DNA of 64,000 nucleotides from Pacificispira sp040217575 (GCA_040217575.1 JAVJPW010000001.1:186001-250000); one strand, 5' to 3'; shown: positions 43,573 through 51,667, numbered from the stretch's first letter. Numbers and translations: made by a program. The notes: generated by a model not told the origin, from the sequence alone.

Positions 43573-44348
43573 CCATTCTGGAAAACCAATTCGGGTCGGG
43601 AACCGCCCCGACGACAAAGCCTGTCCTGAACCAGGGCGGCGCACCGGCTTTCTTCTCCTGCTGGGACATTCACGGCTATTATGGCGAAAGCTATATCGTC
43701 CAGGGTGTTTCCTTCGATATCCGGGAGGGGGAGATCGTGGCCCTTCTCGGCCGGAATGGCGCGGGCAAGACATCGACGCTGCGCTGTATCGCGCGTACGG
43801 ACGACCCGGAGGTCCGCAAGGGTGAAATCTGGCTGGACCACAAGCCGCTGCACGAGATGGCCTCTCACCAGGCGTCGGCGGAAGGTGTCGGTCTGGTACC
43901 GGAAGACCGCCGCATCATTCAGGGCCTGACGGTTGAGGAGAACCTGCAGCTGGCACAGATCTCGCCGCCGGTCGGCTGGTCGATCGAACGCATCTACGAA
44001 CTGTTCCCGCGGCTGGGCGAACGCCGCAAGCAGGAGGGGACGACCCTTTCCGGCGGTGAACAGCAGATGCTGGCAATCGGGCGCACGCTGGCCCGCGATG
44101 TCAAACTGCTCCTGCTGGATGAACCGTATGAGGGGCTGGCCCCCGTCATCGTTCAGGAAATCGAAAAGACGCTGGAACATATCAAGTCGCTGGGCATCAC
44201 GACCATGATCGTGGAACAGAATGCCATCGCGGCCCTGCATCTGGCGGACCGTGCGATCATACTGGACATGGGACAGGTGGTCTTCGACGGCTCCGCCCAG
44301 GAAGTGCTGGATAACGCCGAATTGCGTCAGGAATATCTGGCGATCTGA
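43569..44348 (+). CDS. ABC transporter ATP-binding protein, LivF family
   Basis: The 259-residue ATPase has Walker A GRNGAGKTS, signature LSGGEQQMLAIGRTL, Walker B LLLLDEPYEGLAP and the LivF-typical VEQNAIAAL. An extra N-terminal stretch of about 30 residues precedes the core. It is the last gene of the operon and is followed by a terminator. Confidence 0.93.
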   Translation: MTILENQFGSGTAPTTKPVLNQGGAPAFFSCWDIHGYYGESYIVQGVSFDIREGEIVALLGRNGAGKTSTLRCIARTDDPEVRKGEIWLDHKPLHEMASHQASAEGVGLVPEDRRIIQGLTVEENLQLAQISPPVGWSIERIYELFPRLGERRKQEGTTLSGGEQQMLAIGRTLARDVKLLLLDEPYEGLAPVIVQEIEKTLEHIKSLGITTMIVEQNAIAALHLADRAIILDMGQVVFDGSAQEVLDNAELRQEYLAI

Positions 44349-44377
44349 TTTTGGCGATCAGTATTGCTACAGCTCAA

Positions 44378-44412
44378 GCCCCGTCGGTGCTCCCGGCGGG
44401 GCGTTTTCTTTT
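44378..44412 (+). terminator. Intrinsic terminator of the Liv-type operon
   Basis: GCCCCG (44378-44383) pairs with CGGGGC (44397-44402), and an inner CGG/CCG may extend the stem. GTTTTCTTTT follows. It lies 30 bases after the LivF stop. Confidence 0.85.
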
Positions 44413-44948
44413 GGCGCGGGATTCGGCGTGTTCAGCCGTCAGACCACGCCTCGGCGCTGTGCACGACCGGACTTGCGATCGTTAGTCACTGCAATCAAGA
44501 AAATTCTGGTTCAAGGATGGGAGAATGGCGGTGCAGGTAGTCTACTGCGAACCCGTCTCCGGCGTGCGGTTCCCTGTTTTACAGGGTAAATACAGGGAAT
44601 AGTCGTGCATCTCGTGCGTTACCATCCTTTTTGATGTGCTTATAGACTAGGAAATGATGGGTTGCTGGTGATTTTCGCACAAGCAAAGAACAGGGAATCT
44701 TTTCGCAGGATCAGGGATCTGATTCAGAATATCAGTATATGTTCGACATCCTCAGTACCATTGGCAGCAGCCAGTAATTCGCCCTGCTATGCGCCTTGGT
44801 GATCTGCTGCTGAGGTTGGAAAGTTGCACCTTTTTGCCTTGAGAATGTGATCGCGGGCCAAGAGACTGTGCCTGGGAATACGATCTCAGTAGCGTCTAAA
44901 GACGAGCTCGTTCGATAGGTACAGAATGACTAACGACAATATGGAGAG
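44413..44948. other. Degenerate non-coding stretch with repeated CAGGGA motifs
   Basis: No credible gene is present in these 536 bases. ACAGGGAAT recurs at 44592-44600 and 44690-44698, with related ACAGGG at 44581 and TCAGGGAT at about 44711. TTCCCTGT at 44570-44577 forms an inverted pair with ACAGGGAA at 44592-44599. It looks like decayed mobile DNA next to an insertion sequence. I cannot name the element. Confidence 0.5.
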
Positions 44949-45746
44949 GGCTTTGTCACATTAACCACGCCAGCCGACAGCGCATACCGTCCCAATATGT
45001 TCAAGCTGCTAACTCTGACCATACCCGGAGCGTTTCAGAACGAAACTGCTTCATAGTTTTTCGGGTTAGGAGATGACGTTGGATATTGAAGTGATTGTAA
45101 AAGCCGGCGTGGATCGACAGAAAACGTTGGGCGGATTGAGGTGATTTAAACCTCTGTTGTTTTCTTTCTCTCCGACGCGTTGGCTGATGCGAATTCTCGG
45201 CCCTGTTGTTCAGTCGCTTGCCGAAATCGTTGGGAACATCGGGCAAGACCTGACGGACGGCCATCATTGACGGCCTCCAGCGATCAGTCACGATCACGCT
45301 AGGTACATCACCAACGCGTGATACTGCGCGCCTCAGGAAGGTAACCGCAGCTGCTGTATCTCGGCGAGACTGGAGCAATACGTCTAGCACCTCGCCTTCG
45401 GCGTCGACCGCCCGCCACAGATAGAATTGGCGACCACCGATCTTTAGAAAAACTTCGTCAATGTGCCATTTAGAGGCTGGTTGTTCTCGACGTGCTTGAA
45501 TGCGCCGCGCGTATACTGGCCCAAATTTGTGGCACCACCGTCGGATGGTTTCGTACGAAACGTCGATCCCGCGCTCGGCCAAGATCTCTTCAATGTCGCG
45601 GTAACTCAGCGTATAGCGATAGTAAAGCCGCACGGCGGTCTGGATGATCGATGGATGAAAACGGTGTCGGCGGTAGATTGAGCGTTGCATCTCGTTTCAA
45701 TAGTACAAGTCAACGGTTAACGTGACATCGCCGCTCTGACAGTGCC
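44949..45746 (-). mobile_element. IS6-family insertion sequence, copy 1
   Basis: The element is about 798 bp with one transposase gene on the minus strand. Ends are GGCTTTGTCACAT on the left (44949) and, read inward, GGCACTGTCAGAG on the right (45734-45746). Distances from the ends to the gene (52 and 56 bases) match copy 2 at 49038. No 8-bp target duplication is seen, which suggests a recombined copy. A second inverted match (GGTTAACGTGACATCGCC at 45715-45732 to the left end) lies just inside. Confidence 0.8.
45001..45690 (-). CDS. IS6-family transposase
   Basis: The 229-residue transposase has an N-terminal helix-turn-helix (TLSYRDIEEILAERGIDVSYETIRRW) and a DDE core: WHIDEVFLKIGG (first Asp), VTDRWRPSMM (second Asp) and NRAENSHQPTRRRE (Glu). 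The length is normal, so it may be active. The usual conserved RSY after the second Asp is RPS here, a small deviation. Confidence 0.92.
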   Translation of the reverse strand: MQRSIYRRHRFHPSIIQTAVRLYYRYTLSYRDIEEILAERGIDVSYETIRRWCHKFGPVYARRIQARREQPASKWHIDEVFLKIGGRQFYLWRAVDAEGEVLDVLLQSRRDTAAAVTFLRRAVSRVGDVPSVIVTDRWRPSMMAVRQVLPDVPNDFGKRLNNRAENSHQPTRRRERKQQRFKSPQSAQRFLSIHAGFYNHFNIQRHLLTRKTMKQFRSETLRVWSELAA

Positions 45747-45807
45747 TCTATGTGTTGTAGTCTTCGTCGGCGAATCTGCCTGCCCTTAGAAAAAACTGTC
45801 CATGATT

Positions 45808-46947
45808 TCAAGACTCTTCTAGGACCGATACGACCTCATTGGCAATAGCCATTGAGGAGGTCAGTCCCGGCGATTCGATTCCATATAGATTCACTAAACC
45901 GGTTATCCCATGATCGTTCGGTCCTTGAATAACAAAATCAGAAGGTCCGTCTTCACAGGGTTTTAACTTGGGTCTAATACCTGCATAACCTGGTTCAAGA
46001 GCCCCGTCAGGAAGATCCGGCCAATAGGATCGAATAGCTGCGTAAAAGCTGGAACTCCGTTCCGAAACGACAGTGTAGTCAACGGCATCAATCCACTGCA
46101 CGTCTGGACCGAAGCGAGCTCGCCCCCCTAAGTCTAAAGTTACGTGAACCCCCAATCCGTCAGCTCCTGGTATCGGGTATATTAAGGACTTAAAGGGATT
46201 GCTTCCTTTTAGAACAAAATATACGCCCCTGGCGTAGTATTGGGCGGGAATTGTTAGCGACGAAAGTCCCTGAATGCTCGCGGCTGTTGATTGTGCCCAT
46301 AGGCCTGCCGCGTTCACAAGGTATCGACACCTAAGGGTCATTTGCGGCTCTGATTGCACGGTAATTTCTATGCCTTTGGGTGTGATGCTGCCGTGATCAA
46401 CGCAGCTCATTAGGCAAGTTGTTGCACCATAAGCTTCCGCTTCACCTTGAAGGGATATCATAAAGCCATGGGAATCGATAATACCTGTCGAAGGAGACCA
46501 TATCCCCCTAACAGCCGAAAGTGATGGCTCTCTTAGATAAATGTCCTCTTCTGTTTGCCATTCCAAATCATCAACGCCACAGAATCGTGCTGTTTCGTAT
46601 ATTTTCCTTAATTGATCGGTTTGGTTTGAGTTGGTTGCAACAATCAGCTTCCCAAGACGTTGATGTTCAATGCCCCGTTCCAAGCAGTAGGAATACAGCA
46701 TGTCTCGACCAATTCGGCAGAGCCGCGCTTTGTTGCTCTCAGGAGGATAGTAAATCCCAGCATGAATTACCTCTGAGTTCCTGGCACTTGTATGAGTTCC
46801 TATTGAATCTTCGGCCTCCAAGACAATGACCTCTTTGCCACTGATGGCCAATGCCCGCGCACACGCTAGGCCGACGACCCCGGCCCCAATTACTATACAT
46901 TCAACCTCATCCACCACTGCTTCGAAACCTTTCTCATAGTTTGCCAA
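45808..46947 (-). CDS. FAD-dependent oxidoreductase, L-2-hydroxyglutarate oxidase-like
   Basis: The 379-residue DAO-family flavoprotein has the dinucleotide motif VIGAGVVGLACARAL, HTSARNSEVIHAGIYYP (typical of LhgO-type enzymes) and LVNAAGLWAQ. It probably oxidises a 2-hydroxy acid such as L-2-hydroxyglutarate. It is divergent from a PhyH dioxygenase gene and belongs to an AT-richer cassette bordered by IS6 ends. The substrate may be the product of that dioxygenase. Confidence 0.88.
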   Translation of the reverse strand: MANYEKGFEAVVDEVECIVIGAGVVGLACARALAISGKEVIVLEAEDSIGTHTSARNSEVIHAGIYYPPESNKARLCRIGRDMLYSYCLERGIEHQRLGKLIVATNSNQTDQLRKIYETARFCGVDDLEWQTEEDIYLREPSLSAVRGIWSPSTGIIDSHGFMISLQGEAEAYGATTCLMSCVDHGSITPKGIEITVQSEPQMTLRCRYLVNAAGLWAQSTAASIQGLSSLTIPAQYYARGVYFVLKGSNPFKSLIYPIPGADGLGVHVTLDLGGRARFGPDVQWIDAVDYTVVSERSSSFYAAIRSYWPDLPDGALEPGYAGIRPKLKPCEDGPSDFVIQGPNDHGITGLVNLYGIESPGLTSSMAIANEVVSVLEES

Positions 46948-46983
46948 AAAGTTCTTGCACGCGATCTTAAGTTACCATATGAC

Positions 46984-46993
46984 TGATATATCA
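46984..46993. promoter_or_regulatory. Palindrome TGATATATCA in the divergent promoter region
   Basis: A perfect 10-bp palindrome lies within the 74-base gap between the divergent flavoprotein and PhyH genes and could be the site for the GntR regulator at 48048. It is a single copy in AT-rich DNA, so the support is modest. Confidence 0.3.
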
Positions 46994-47021
46994 ATGATAT
47001 TCTAAGAAATGGAGGAAAGCA

Positions 47022-47918
47022 ATGAAAAGTTCACTATTGGGGCCGAATACTTACCGAGAGCACCGACCTGTCTTATCGATAGAGCAAGTAGAGAGTTATC
47101 AAAGAGATGGATATATAGCGGTGCCTGGTGCCGTTAGCCGTGACCTATTGAGCCGGATGATTGCTGCAACTGAACGGCTGGCTGCCGAGTGCTCTAGCCT
47201 CGAAAAGTCGAATGAAACCTTCGACTTGGCTCCAGATCATTCGCCAGAAGCACCAAAGCTTCGACGTATTTCAGCACCCACCGTTTTAGATCCAGTATTC
47301 TTTGAGGCTGCCTTTGAAACACCGCTCCAAGATATGGTGGCCGACTTGGTGGGTGGGTCGGTAAAGTACTACCATGCGAAGATCAATTTTAAACAACCCG
47401 GATCCCACAGTGCTGTCGTTCAATGGCACCAAGACTGGACCCATTTCCCACATACCAACACCGATCTGCTCGCGGTTAGCATCCCATACTACGCGCGGGA
47501 TCGCAGGAACGGCTGTCTCGCATTTGTCGATGGCTCCCACCGACAGGGACCGCTTAGCATTTGGCAAGATGGAAAGTATGTCTTTACGTGTGAGCATGAG
47601 ATGGACCCAAAAGATATAGAGAAAGCCACCTATGTTGAATGTGAAGCTGGCGACGCCATAATACACCACGGCCTCAGTGTTCACGGGTCTGTTGCCAATA
47701 TGACAGAGGAACCAGTCGTAACTTTTACTGCACAATATGCTGCCGCGGATGCAATGGCATACACAGCACCTGTCATCGACAGCATACATCGGAATTGGAT
47801 GGTGCGTGGTAGACCGGCCACTCACGCACGCGTTGAAGAAATGGTGGTTCAGCTCCCGCCAGACTTCTCGGGCGGATACACATCACTCTTCACCAATCAG
47901 GACGATGCTACAAAGTGA
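47022..47918 (+). CDS. Phytanoyl-CoA dioxygenase (PhyH)-family Fe(II)/2-oxoglutarate oxygenase
   Basis: The 298-residue double-stranded beta-helix protein has the iron triad H136-x-D138 (QWHQDW) and H221 (GLSVHGS). GGAGG precedes the start. Such enzymes hydroxylate small acids, amino acids or lipids with 2-oxoglutarate. In the cassette it pairs with an FAD 2-hydroxy-acid oxidase: hydroxylation, then oxidation to the keto acid, is a plausible two-step route. Confidence 0.9.
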   Translation: MKSSLLGPNTYREHRPVLSIEQVESYQRDGYIAVPGAVSRDLLSRMIAATERLAAECSSLEKSNETFDLAPDHSPEAPKLRRISAPTVLDPVFFEAAFETPLQDMVADLVGGSVKYYHAKINFKQPGSHSAVVQWHQDWTHFPHTNTDLLAVSIPYYARDRRNGCLAFVDGSHRQGPLSIWQDGKYVFTCEHEMDPKDIEKATYVECEAGDAIIHHGLSVHGSVANMTEEPVVTFTAQYAAADAMAYTAPVIDSIHRNWMVRGRPATHARVEEMVVQLPPDFSGGYTSLFTNQDDATK

Positions 47919-48047
47919 AGATCTAACGACAACATCATGAGGAAAATGACTGCGGCGGAACATTCAGAACCATGGAATAGTCAAGCAAGATTGAATATGA
48001 TGCAGCTTTTAAACTAGAAACAGTTTTCACTATGAACAGGTTGCAAT

Positions 48048-48746
48048 ATGCAGGAGGATGTAGGCACCGCGATAGCTGTTCTAGACGAACTAGAAGCTGA
48101 TATCGAAAGAAACGCGAGTTTAACACAAAAGGCTTATAAACGACTGGAAGAATTGATCGTTACCCTTGCTCTGCCGCCAGGTGAGGTTCTTTCAGAACTC
48201 ACACTGTCGCAGCGTCTTAAAATTGGTCGCACGCCAGTAAGGGAAGCACTTCATAGACTCTGCCGCGAGGGGCTTGTAATCATACTGGCGCGTCGAGGGG
48301 TCGTTGTCAGCGAACTGGATATAGCAAAGCAGTTGCGACTACTAGAGGTTCGGCGCGAGCTGGAGCGCCTCATGGCAACGCTGGCTGCAAAGCGAGCAAC
48401 AAAAAGTGAACGCGCTGCGTTCAGAGTCCTTGCAGATGGAATGCGGTCCGTGGCCGTTTCCGGCGATGAACTCCAGTTTATGCGGCTAGATCGGCAAGTG
48501 AATTTGCTTCTTTGTCGTGCTAGCAGAAACGAATACGTTGCAGATGCAATGACCCTCACACACGGGCTATCTCGGCGATTTTGGTTCAAGCATCACAACA
48601 TCGCCGAGGAATTGGGGCTGTGTGCAACACTTCATGCAAATTTAATGGACGCACTAGCGTCAGGTTGCGAAGAGGAGGCCGTATCGGCCAGTGATGATCT
48701 CATGGATTACATCGAGCAGTTCACGCGTTCGACTTTAGACAAATAA
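48048..48746 (+). CDS. GntR-family (FCD) transcriptional regulator
   Basis: The 232-residue regulator has a winged helix (LKIGRTPVREALHRLCREGLV) and an FCD domain (LEVRRELERLMATLAAK, FMRLDRQVNLLLCRASRN). It follows PhyH by 129 bases and probably controls the two cassette genes. The frame ends eight bases before an IS6-type end motif. Confidence 0.88.
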   Translation: MQEDVGTAIAVLDELEADIERNASLTQKAYKRLEELIVTLALPPGEVLSELTLSQRLKIGRTPVREALHRLCREGLVIILARRGVVVSELDIAKQLRLLEVRRELERLMATLAAKRATKSERAAFRVLADGMRSVAVSGDELQFMRLDRQVNLLLCRASRNEYVADAMTLTHGLSRRFWFKHHNIAEELGLCATLHANLMDALASGCEEEAVSASDDLMDYIEQFTRSTLDK

Positions 48747-48773
48747 CCTAACCGGTGCTGTCAGACGAATGCG

Positions 48774-49037
48774 GGCACTGTCAGAGAAAACGACAAATAA
48801 CTAACGTAGTTCCTGATTGCCAAATTCTACGCATTCAATGATCTCCAATCGGTCAACGCTGCTGACCGGCGTAGCTTGAATGCAAATCGGTTTATCAGAT
48901 GGCGTTCGAGGTTGAAGTGGTTGTGAATGCTAGCGTGGATGGACGAGAACTTCTGAAGTGTCTTAGTGTCTTTGAATTTCGACATCGCTCCTTCTCGTCG
49001 TCGAAAAGGCTGATGAGAGTTTTCGGCACGATAGTTG
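48774..49037 (-). mobile_element. Truncated IS6-family element
   Basis: GGCACTGTCAGAG (48774-48786) is identical to the right end of copy 1 and is followed by the 3' part of a transposase on the minus strand, cut off at 49037 where copy 2 begins. A further similar motif, GGTGCTGTCAGACGAA (48754-48769), lies just outside. The remnant and copy 1 point the same way and bracket the flavoprotein/PhyH/GntR cassette. Confidence 0.8.
48827..49037 (-). pseudogene. C-terminal remnant of an IS6-family transposase
   Basis: Reading the minus strand from 49036 gives 69 residues from NYRAENSHQPFRRREGAM through HASIHNHFNLERHL to a TAG at 48827-48829. This is the end of the DDE domain, including the final Glu. 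The first two-thirds of the gene is missing because the adjacent IS6 element starts at 49038. It is about as close to the copy 2 transposase as to any family member. Confidence 0.88.
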
Positions 49038-49843
49038 GGCTTTGTCAGAGCAAATCGGCTTGAGTAGCCAAACGGTGCCCCCTAACGTTTTCGGATGAAA
49101 AATCCATTCCGCTATTTCAATAGTTCGCCGGAGGTCATCCGGCTCGCCGTGATGATGTACGTCCGCTATCCGTTATCGCTGCGGCAGGTCGAAGATCTGC
49201 TGTTTGATCGTGGCATCGATATCAGCCACGAAACAGTGCGGTTCTGGTGGAATCGGTTCGGGGCGATGTTCGCAGCGGAGATTAGAAGACGCCGCATTCA
49301 ACAGCGTTTGTATTCAAACTGGCGTTGGCACCTGGATGAGGTTTTCGTGCGGATTAACGGCGAAACACACTATCTATGGCGTGCCGTTGACCATGAAGGC
49401 GAACTGCTTGAGGTCTTTGCGACCAAACGCCGAGATCGTAAGGCCGCAATCCAACTTATTAAACGGACGATGAAGCGATACGGTCGGCCAAGATCGATCG
49501 TCACGGACAGGCTACGGTCATACCGGGCAGCTATGAATGTCATCGGTAATGCAGAATCGCAGATCCGTGGTCGCGCGCTCAACAATCGGGTAGAAAACTC
49601 ACATCAACCGTTTCGACGACGTGAAGGTGCGATGGCCAGGTTCAGAGACGTCAAAACTCTGCAGAAGTTCGTAGCCGTCCACGCCTCAATTCATAACCAC
49701 TTCAATCTTGAACGCCACCTGACCAACCGAAGCACATTCAAACAGAACCGTTCTGCCGCACTGGCTGAATGGTATAAACTTGCAGCCTAAGCGCTCATGG
49801 CCTTGGCATTCGACTTCCCTCGCACTTTTGGTCTGACAAAGCC
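49038..49843 (+). mobile_element. IS6-family insertion sequence, copy 2
   Basis: The 806-bp element is bounded by GGCTTTGTCAGAGCAAA (49038-49054) and TTTGGTCTGACAAAGCC (49827-49843), which match at 16 of 17 positions as inverted repeats. It contains one transposase gene. The flanking eight bases differ, so there is no target duplication. It cuts a related IS6 remnant on the left and a PaiB-like gene on the right. Confidence 0.9.
49095..49790 (+). CDS. IS6-family transposase
   Basis: The 231-residue transposase is intact, with YPLSLRQVEDLLFDRGIDISHETVRFWWNRF (helix-turn-helix) and a DDE core WHLDEVFVRING, VTDRLRSYRAAM and NRVENSHQPFRRRE. The length is normal for IS26-like enzymes. Confidence 0.94.
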   Translation: MKNPFRYFNSSPEVIRLAVMMYVRYPLSLRQVEDLLFDRGIDISHETVRFWWNRFGAMFAAEIRRRRIQQRLYSNWRWHLDEVFVRINGETHYLWRAVDHEGELLEVFATKRRDRKAAIQLIKRTMKRYGRPRSIVTDRLRSYRAAMNVIGNAESQIRGRALNNRVENSHQPFRRREGAMARFRDVKTLQKFVAVHASIHNHFNLERHLTNRSTFKQNRSAALAEWYKLAA

Positions 49844-50036
49844 GTCTCGCGTGAATGAGGAAAAACGAAAGACTCCCTGGAAAGTTTCTGATGCCCCAGA
49901 GGTCTTTATCAACCGACAACTCCGAGGAATTGTAGGCATCGAGATTGAAATTGATACGATGGAAGGCACCTGGAAGGTTAGCCAAAACAAGACCGACCGC
50001 GACAGAGAAGGTGTGCGAATTGGATTGCTGGAATAA
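49844..50036 (+). pseudogene. C-terminal remnant of a PaiB-type FMN-binding regulator
   Basis: From the right end of the IS6 copy, the frame encodes TPWKVSDAPEVFINRQLRG followed by IVGIEIEI, TWKVSQNKTDRDREGV and a stop at 50036. That is the closing section of the PaiB/FMN-binding split-barrel family. The first two-thirds is missing, so the gene was cut by the IS6 element or by recombination at its end. Confidence 0.75.
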
Positions 50037-50207
50037 GGTACATCAAACGCCGTCGCCGTTGCCAATCTCATTTAGCCAATTTTCAGACCCACCGCCAAAG
50101 CGGCCCACAATGTGACAATACCTCCTGGGCTTCGCTCTCTAGGACTCCTCCTGATCGCACGCGGATCATTCGCGTGCGGCGACTAAACCAGAATTGGGAG
50201 GAAAGCG

Positions 50208-50355
50208 ATGTATCGCATTTTCACCGCTGTGGCCGCCGCGTGCGCAATGCTCTCGGCAGTTTCAGCTCAGGCTGCGGACCCGATCCGAGTTGGAGTCCTA
50301 ACGCCACTGTCCGGCACATACGCCGTGCTCGGCCAACAAATCCGGTGGGGCATCG
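50208..50355 (+). pseudogene. N-terminal stump of a Liv-type ABC substrate-binding protein
   Basis: A GGGAGGAAAG site and ATG at 50208 start an intact signal peptide (YRIFTAVAAACAMLSAVSAQAA) and the mature start DPIRVGVLTPLSGTYAVLGQQ, the hallmark opening of LivK-like proteins. After 49 codons it runs into the IS3 element at 50356. Past the element the frame continues only as GSQVTRYEGAV and stops, so the rest had been lost before the IS3 insertion. Confidence 0.85.
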
Positions 50356-50433
50356 TGGTCTGCTCCCCAGAAAGTGGTCCGGCTTGATTGAGAGAATCGC
50401 GCGCATTCTGAACCTGAGAGAAGGAGGTTTGGA

Positions 50434-50712
50434 ATGACCAGGAAGCGTTACAAAGCTGAAGAGATCATTTGGATGCTGCGCGAGGCGGAGGTGGCCTTGG
50501 CGCAGGGCGAGACGGTCGGGATTGTCTGCCGCCGTCTCGGGGTATCAGAGCAAAGCTTCTACCGATGGCGCCGTGAGTATGGCGGGATGAAGGTGGACCA
50601 GGCACGCCGCTTGAAGGATCTGGAACGGGAGAACCTGCGGCTCCGTAAGGCCGTGTCGGATCTGACCTTGGACAAGCTGATCCTGAAGGAGGCGCTTGAG
50701 GGAAACTACTGA
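50434..50712 (+). CDS. IS3-family OrfA (helix-turn-helix subunit)
   Basis: The 92-residue protein has RYKAEEIIWMLREAEV and CRRLGVSEQSFYRWRREYGG (helix-turn-helix), then a leucine-zipper-like end (LKDLERENLRLRKAVSDLTL). It binds the element ends and, through -1 frameshifting, forms the start of the OrfAB transposase. Confidence 0.92.
   Translation: MTRKRYKAEEIIWMLREAEVALAQGETVGIVCRRLGVSEQSFYRWRREYGGMKVDQARRLKDLERENLRLRKAVSDLTLDKLILKEALEGNY
50700..50706 (+). promoter_or_regulatory. Programmed -1 frameshift heptamer in IS3
   Basis: G GGA AAC in the orfA frame is the X XXY YYZ type of slippery site. A slip by one base moves ribosomes into the orfB frame, which is open from here to 51623. The fused OrfAB would be 396 residues. 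Confidence 0.75.
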
Positions 50713-50735
50713 GCCCCGCCCGGCGCCGTGCCTGT

Positions 50736-51623
50736 GTGGATCACGTTCGCAAGAAGTTAGATGTCTCCGAGCGACGCGCGTGCATTGTCGTCGGGCAGCA
50801 CCGTTCGACGCAGCGTAAGCCTGCACTTGTTCGCTCTGACGAAGATCGGCTGACCCAAGACATCATCCGCCTGGCGAGCGAGTATGGTCGGTATGGCTAT
50901 CGCCGGGTCACGGCACTGCTGAGGCGGGACGGATGGCGTGTGAATGTGAAACGGGTCTATCGGATCTGGCGGCGGGAGGGGCTGAAAGTACCATCAAAAC
51001 AGCCGAAGCGCGGCCGGCTCTGGCTGAACGGTGGGTCGTGCATCCGTCTTCGGCCGAGTTGGAAGGACCATGTCTGGTCCTACGACTTCGTGATGGACCG
51101 GACGCATGACGGTCGTCGGTTCCGGATGCTGACGGTCATCGACGAGTACAGCCGCCAGTGCCTGGCGGTGAAGGTTGATCGCAAGCTCAACTCGCAGAGC
51201 GTCCTGGAGGCCCTGGCCGAGCTCTTCGTCCAGCATGGCCCGCCCGATCACATTCGATCCGACAACGGCTCAGAGTTCACCGCGACGGCTGTCAGGGAGT
51301 GGCTTGGCCGTGTCGGCGTGAAGACGCTGTTCATCGAGCCCGGCAGTCCCTGGGAGAACGGCTACAATGAGAGCTTTAACAGTAAGCTACGGGACGAGCT
51401 TCTGAACCGGGAGATCTTCTATACGCTTCATGAAGCGCAGGTGCTGATCGAGCACTGGCGAGTCCACTACAACACCCAGCGACCGCACAGCTCGCTTGGG
51501 TATCGTCCGCCTGCTCCGCAGGCGATATTGCCAAGCCCTGTCGGTCCGCCCTACGCTTCGCTCCAGGCGGCCCAACAGGGCACCCGAATGCGTCCGACTC
51601 TAACAAACAGGTTGGACCACTAA
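50736..51623 (+). CDS. IS3-family OrfB (DDE transposase)
   Basis: The 295-residue frame (GTG start if made alone, otherwise produced as OrfAB) has the HTH_21-like part (RLASEYGRYGYRRVTALLRRDGW) and the rve core: SYDFVMDRTHDG (Asp), RSDNGSEF (Asp) and NGYNESFNSKLRDELLN (Glu). No internal stop is present, so the element looks intact. Confidence 0.93.
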   Translation: MDHVRKKLDVSERRACIVVGQHRSTQRKPALVRSDEDRLTQDIIRLASEYGRYGYRRVTALLRRDGWRVNVKRVYRIWRREGLKVPSKQPKRGRLWLNGGSCIRLRPSWKDHVWSYDFVMDRTHDGRRFRMLTVIDEYSRQCLAVKVDRKLNSQSVLEALAELFVQHGPPDHIRSDNGSEFTATAVREWLGRVGVKTLFIEPGSPWENGYNESFNSKLRDELLNREIFYTLHEAQVLIEHWRVHYNTQRPHSSLGYRPPAPQAILPSPVGPPYASLQAAQQGTRMRPTLTNRLDH

Positions 51624-51638
51624 TGCGGGGCAGGCCAC

Positions 51639-51667
51639 ATCGGGTCTCAGGTCACACGTTATGAAGG
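51639..51667 (+). repeat. Left copy of a direct repeat flanking the amine island
   Basis: ATCGGGT, nine bases, then CACGTTATGAAGG. The same two blocks, in the same orientation with a 13-base spacer, occur at 63682-63714. The left copy begins exactly where the truncated Liv-type gene stops making sense, and the IS3 target site lies in it. Confidence 0.5.

Larger units (their letters stand above)
50356..51637 (+). mobile_element. IS3-family insertion sequence with target duplication
   Basis: The element is 1282 bp. Its ends are related inverted repeats: TGGTCTGCTCCCCAG on the left and, read inward, TGGCCTGCCCCGCAT on the right, both followed closely by AGTGGTCC. The 5-bp direct repeat CATCG flanks it at 50351-50355 and 51638-51642, which proves a simple insertion. 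It carries orfA and orfB with a frameshift signal. Confidence 0.93.

Noticed and set aside
44221..44589. Plus-strand frame running from livF through the terminator
   Set aside because: It overlaps livF out of frame and crosses an intrinsic terminator; no homology is recognisable.
45715..45732. Alternative right end of IS6 copy 1
   Set aside because: GGTTAACGTGACATCGCC matches the left end at 15 of 18 positions, but the end at 45746 gives the same gene-to-end distances as copy 2 and shares its outer 13 bases with the truncated element.
49797..50036. Reading the PaiB-like frame as a complete 79-residue gene starting inside the IS6 end
   Set aside because: Its first 15 codons are IS6 sequence; only the part after 49844 aligns with PaiB-type proteins, so it is a fragment.
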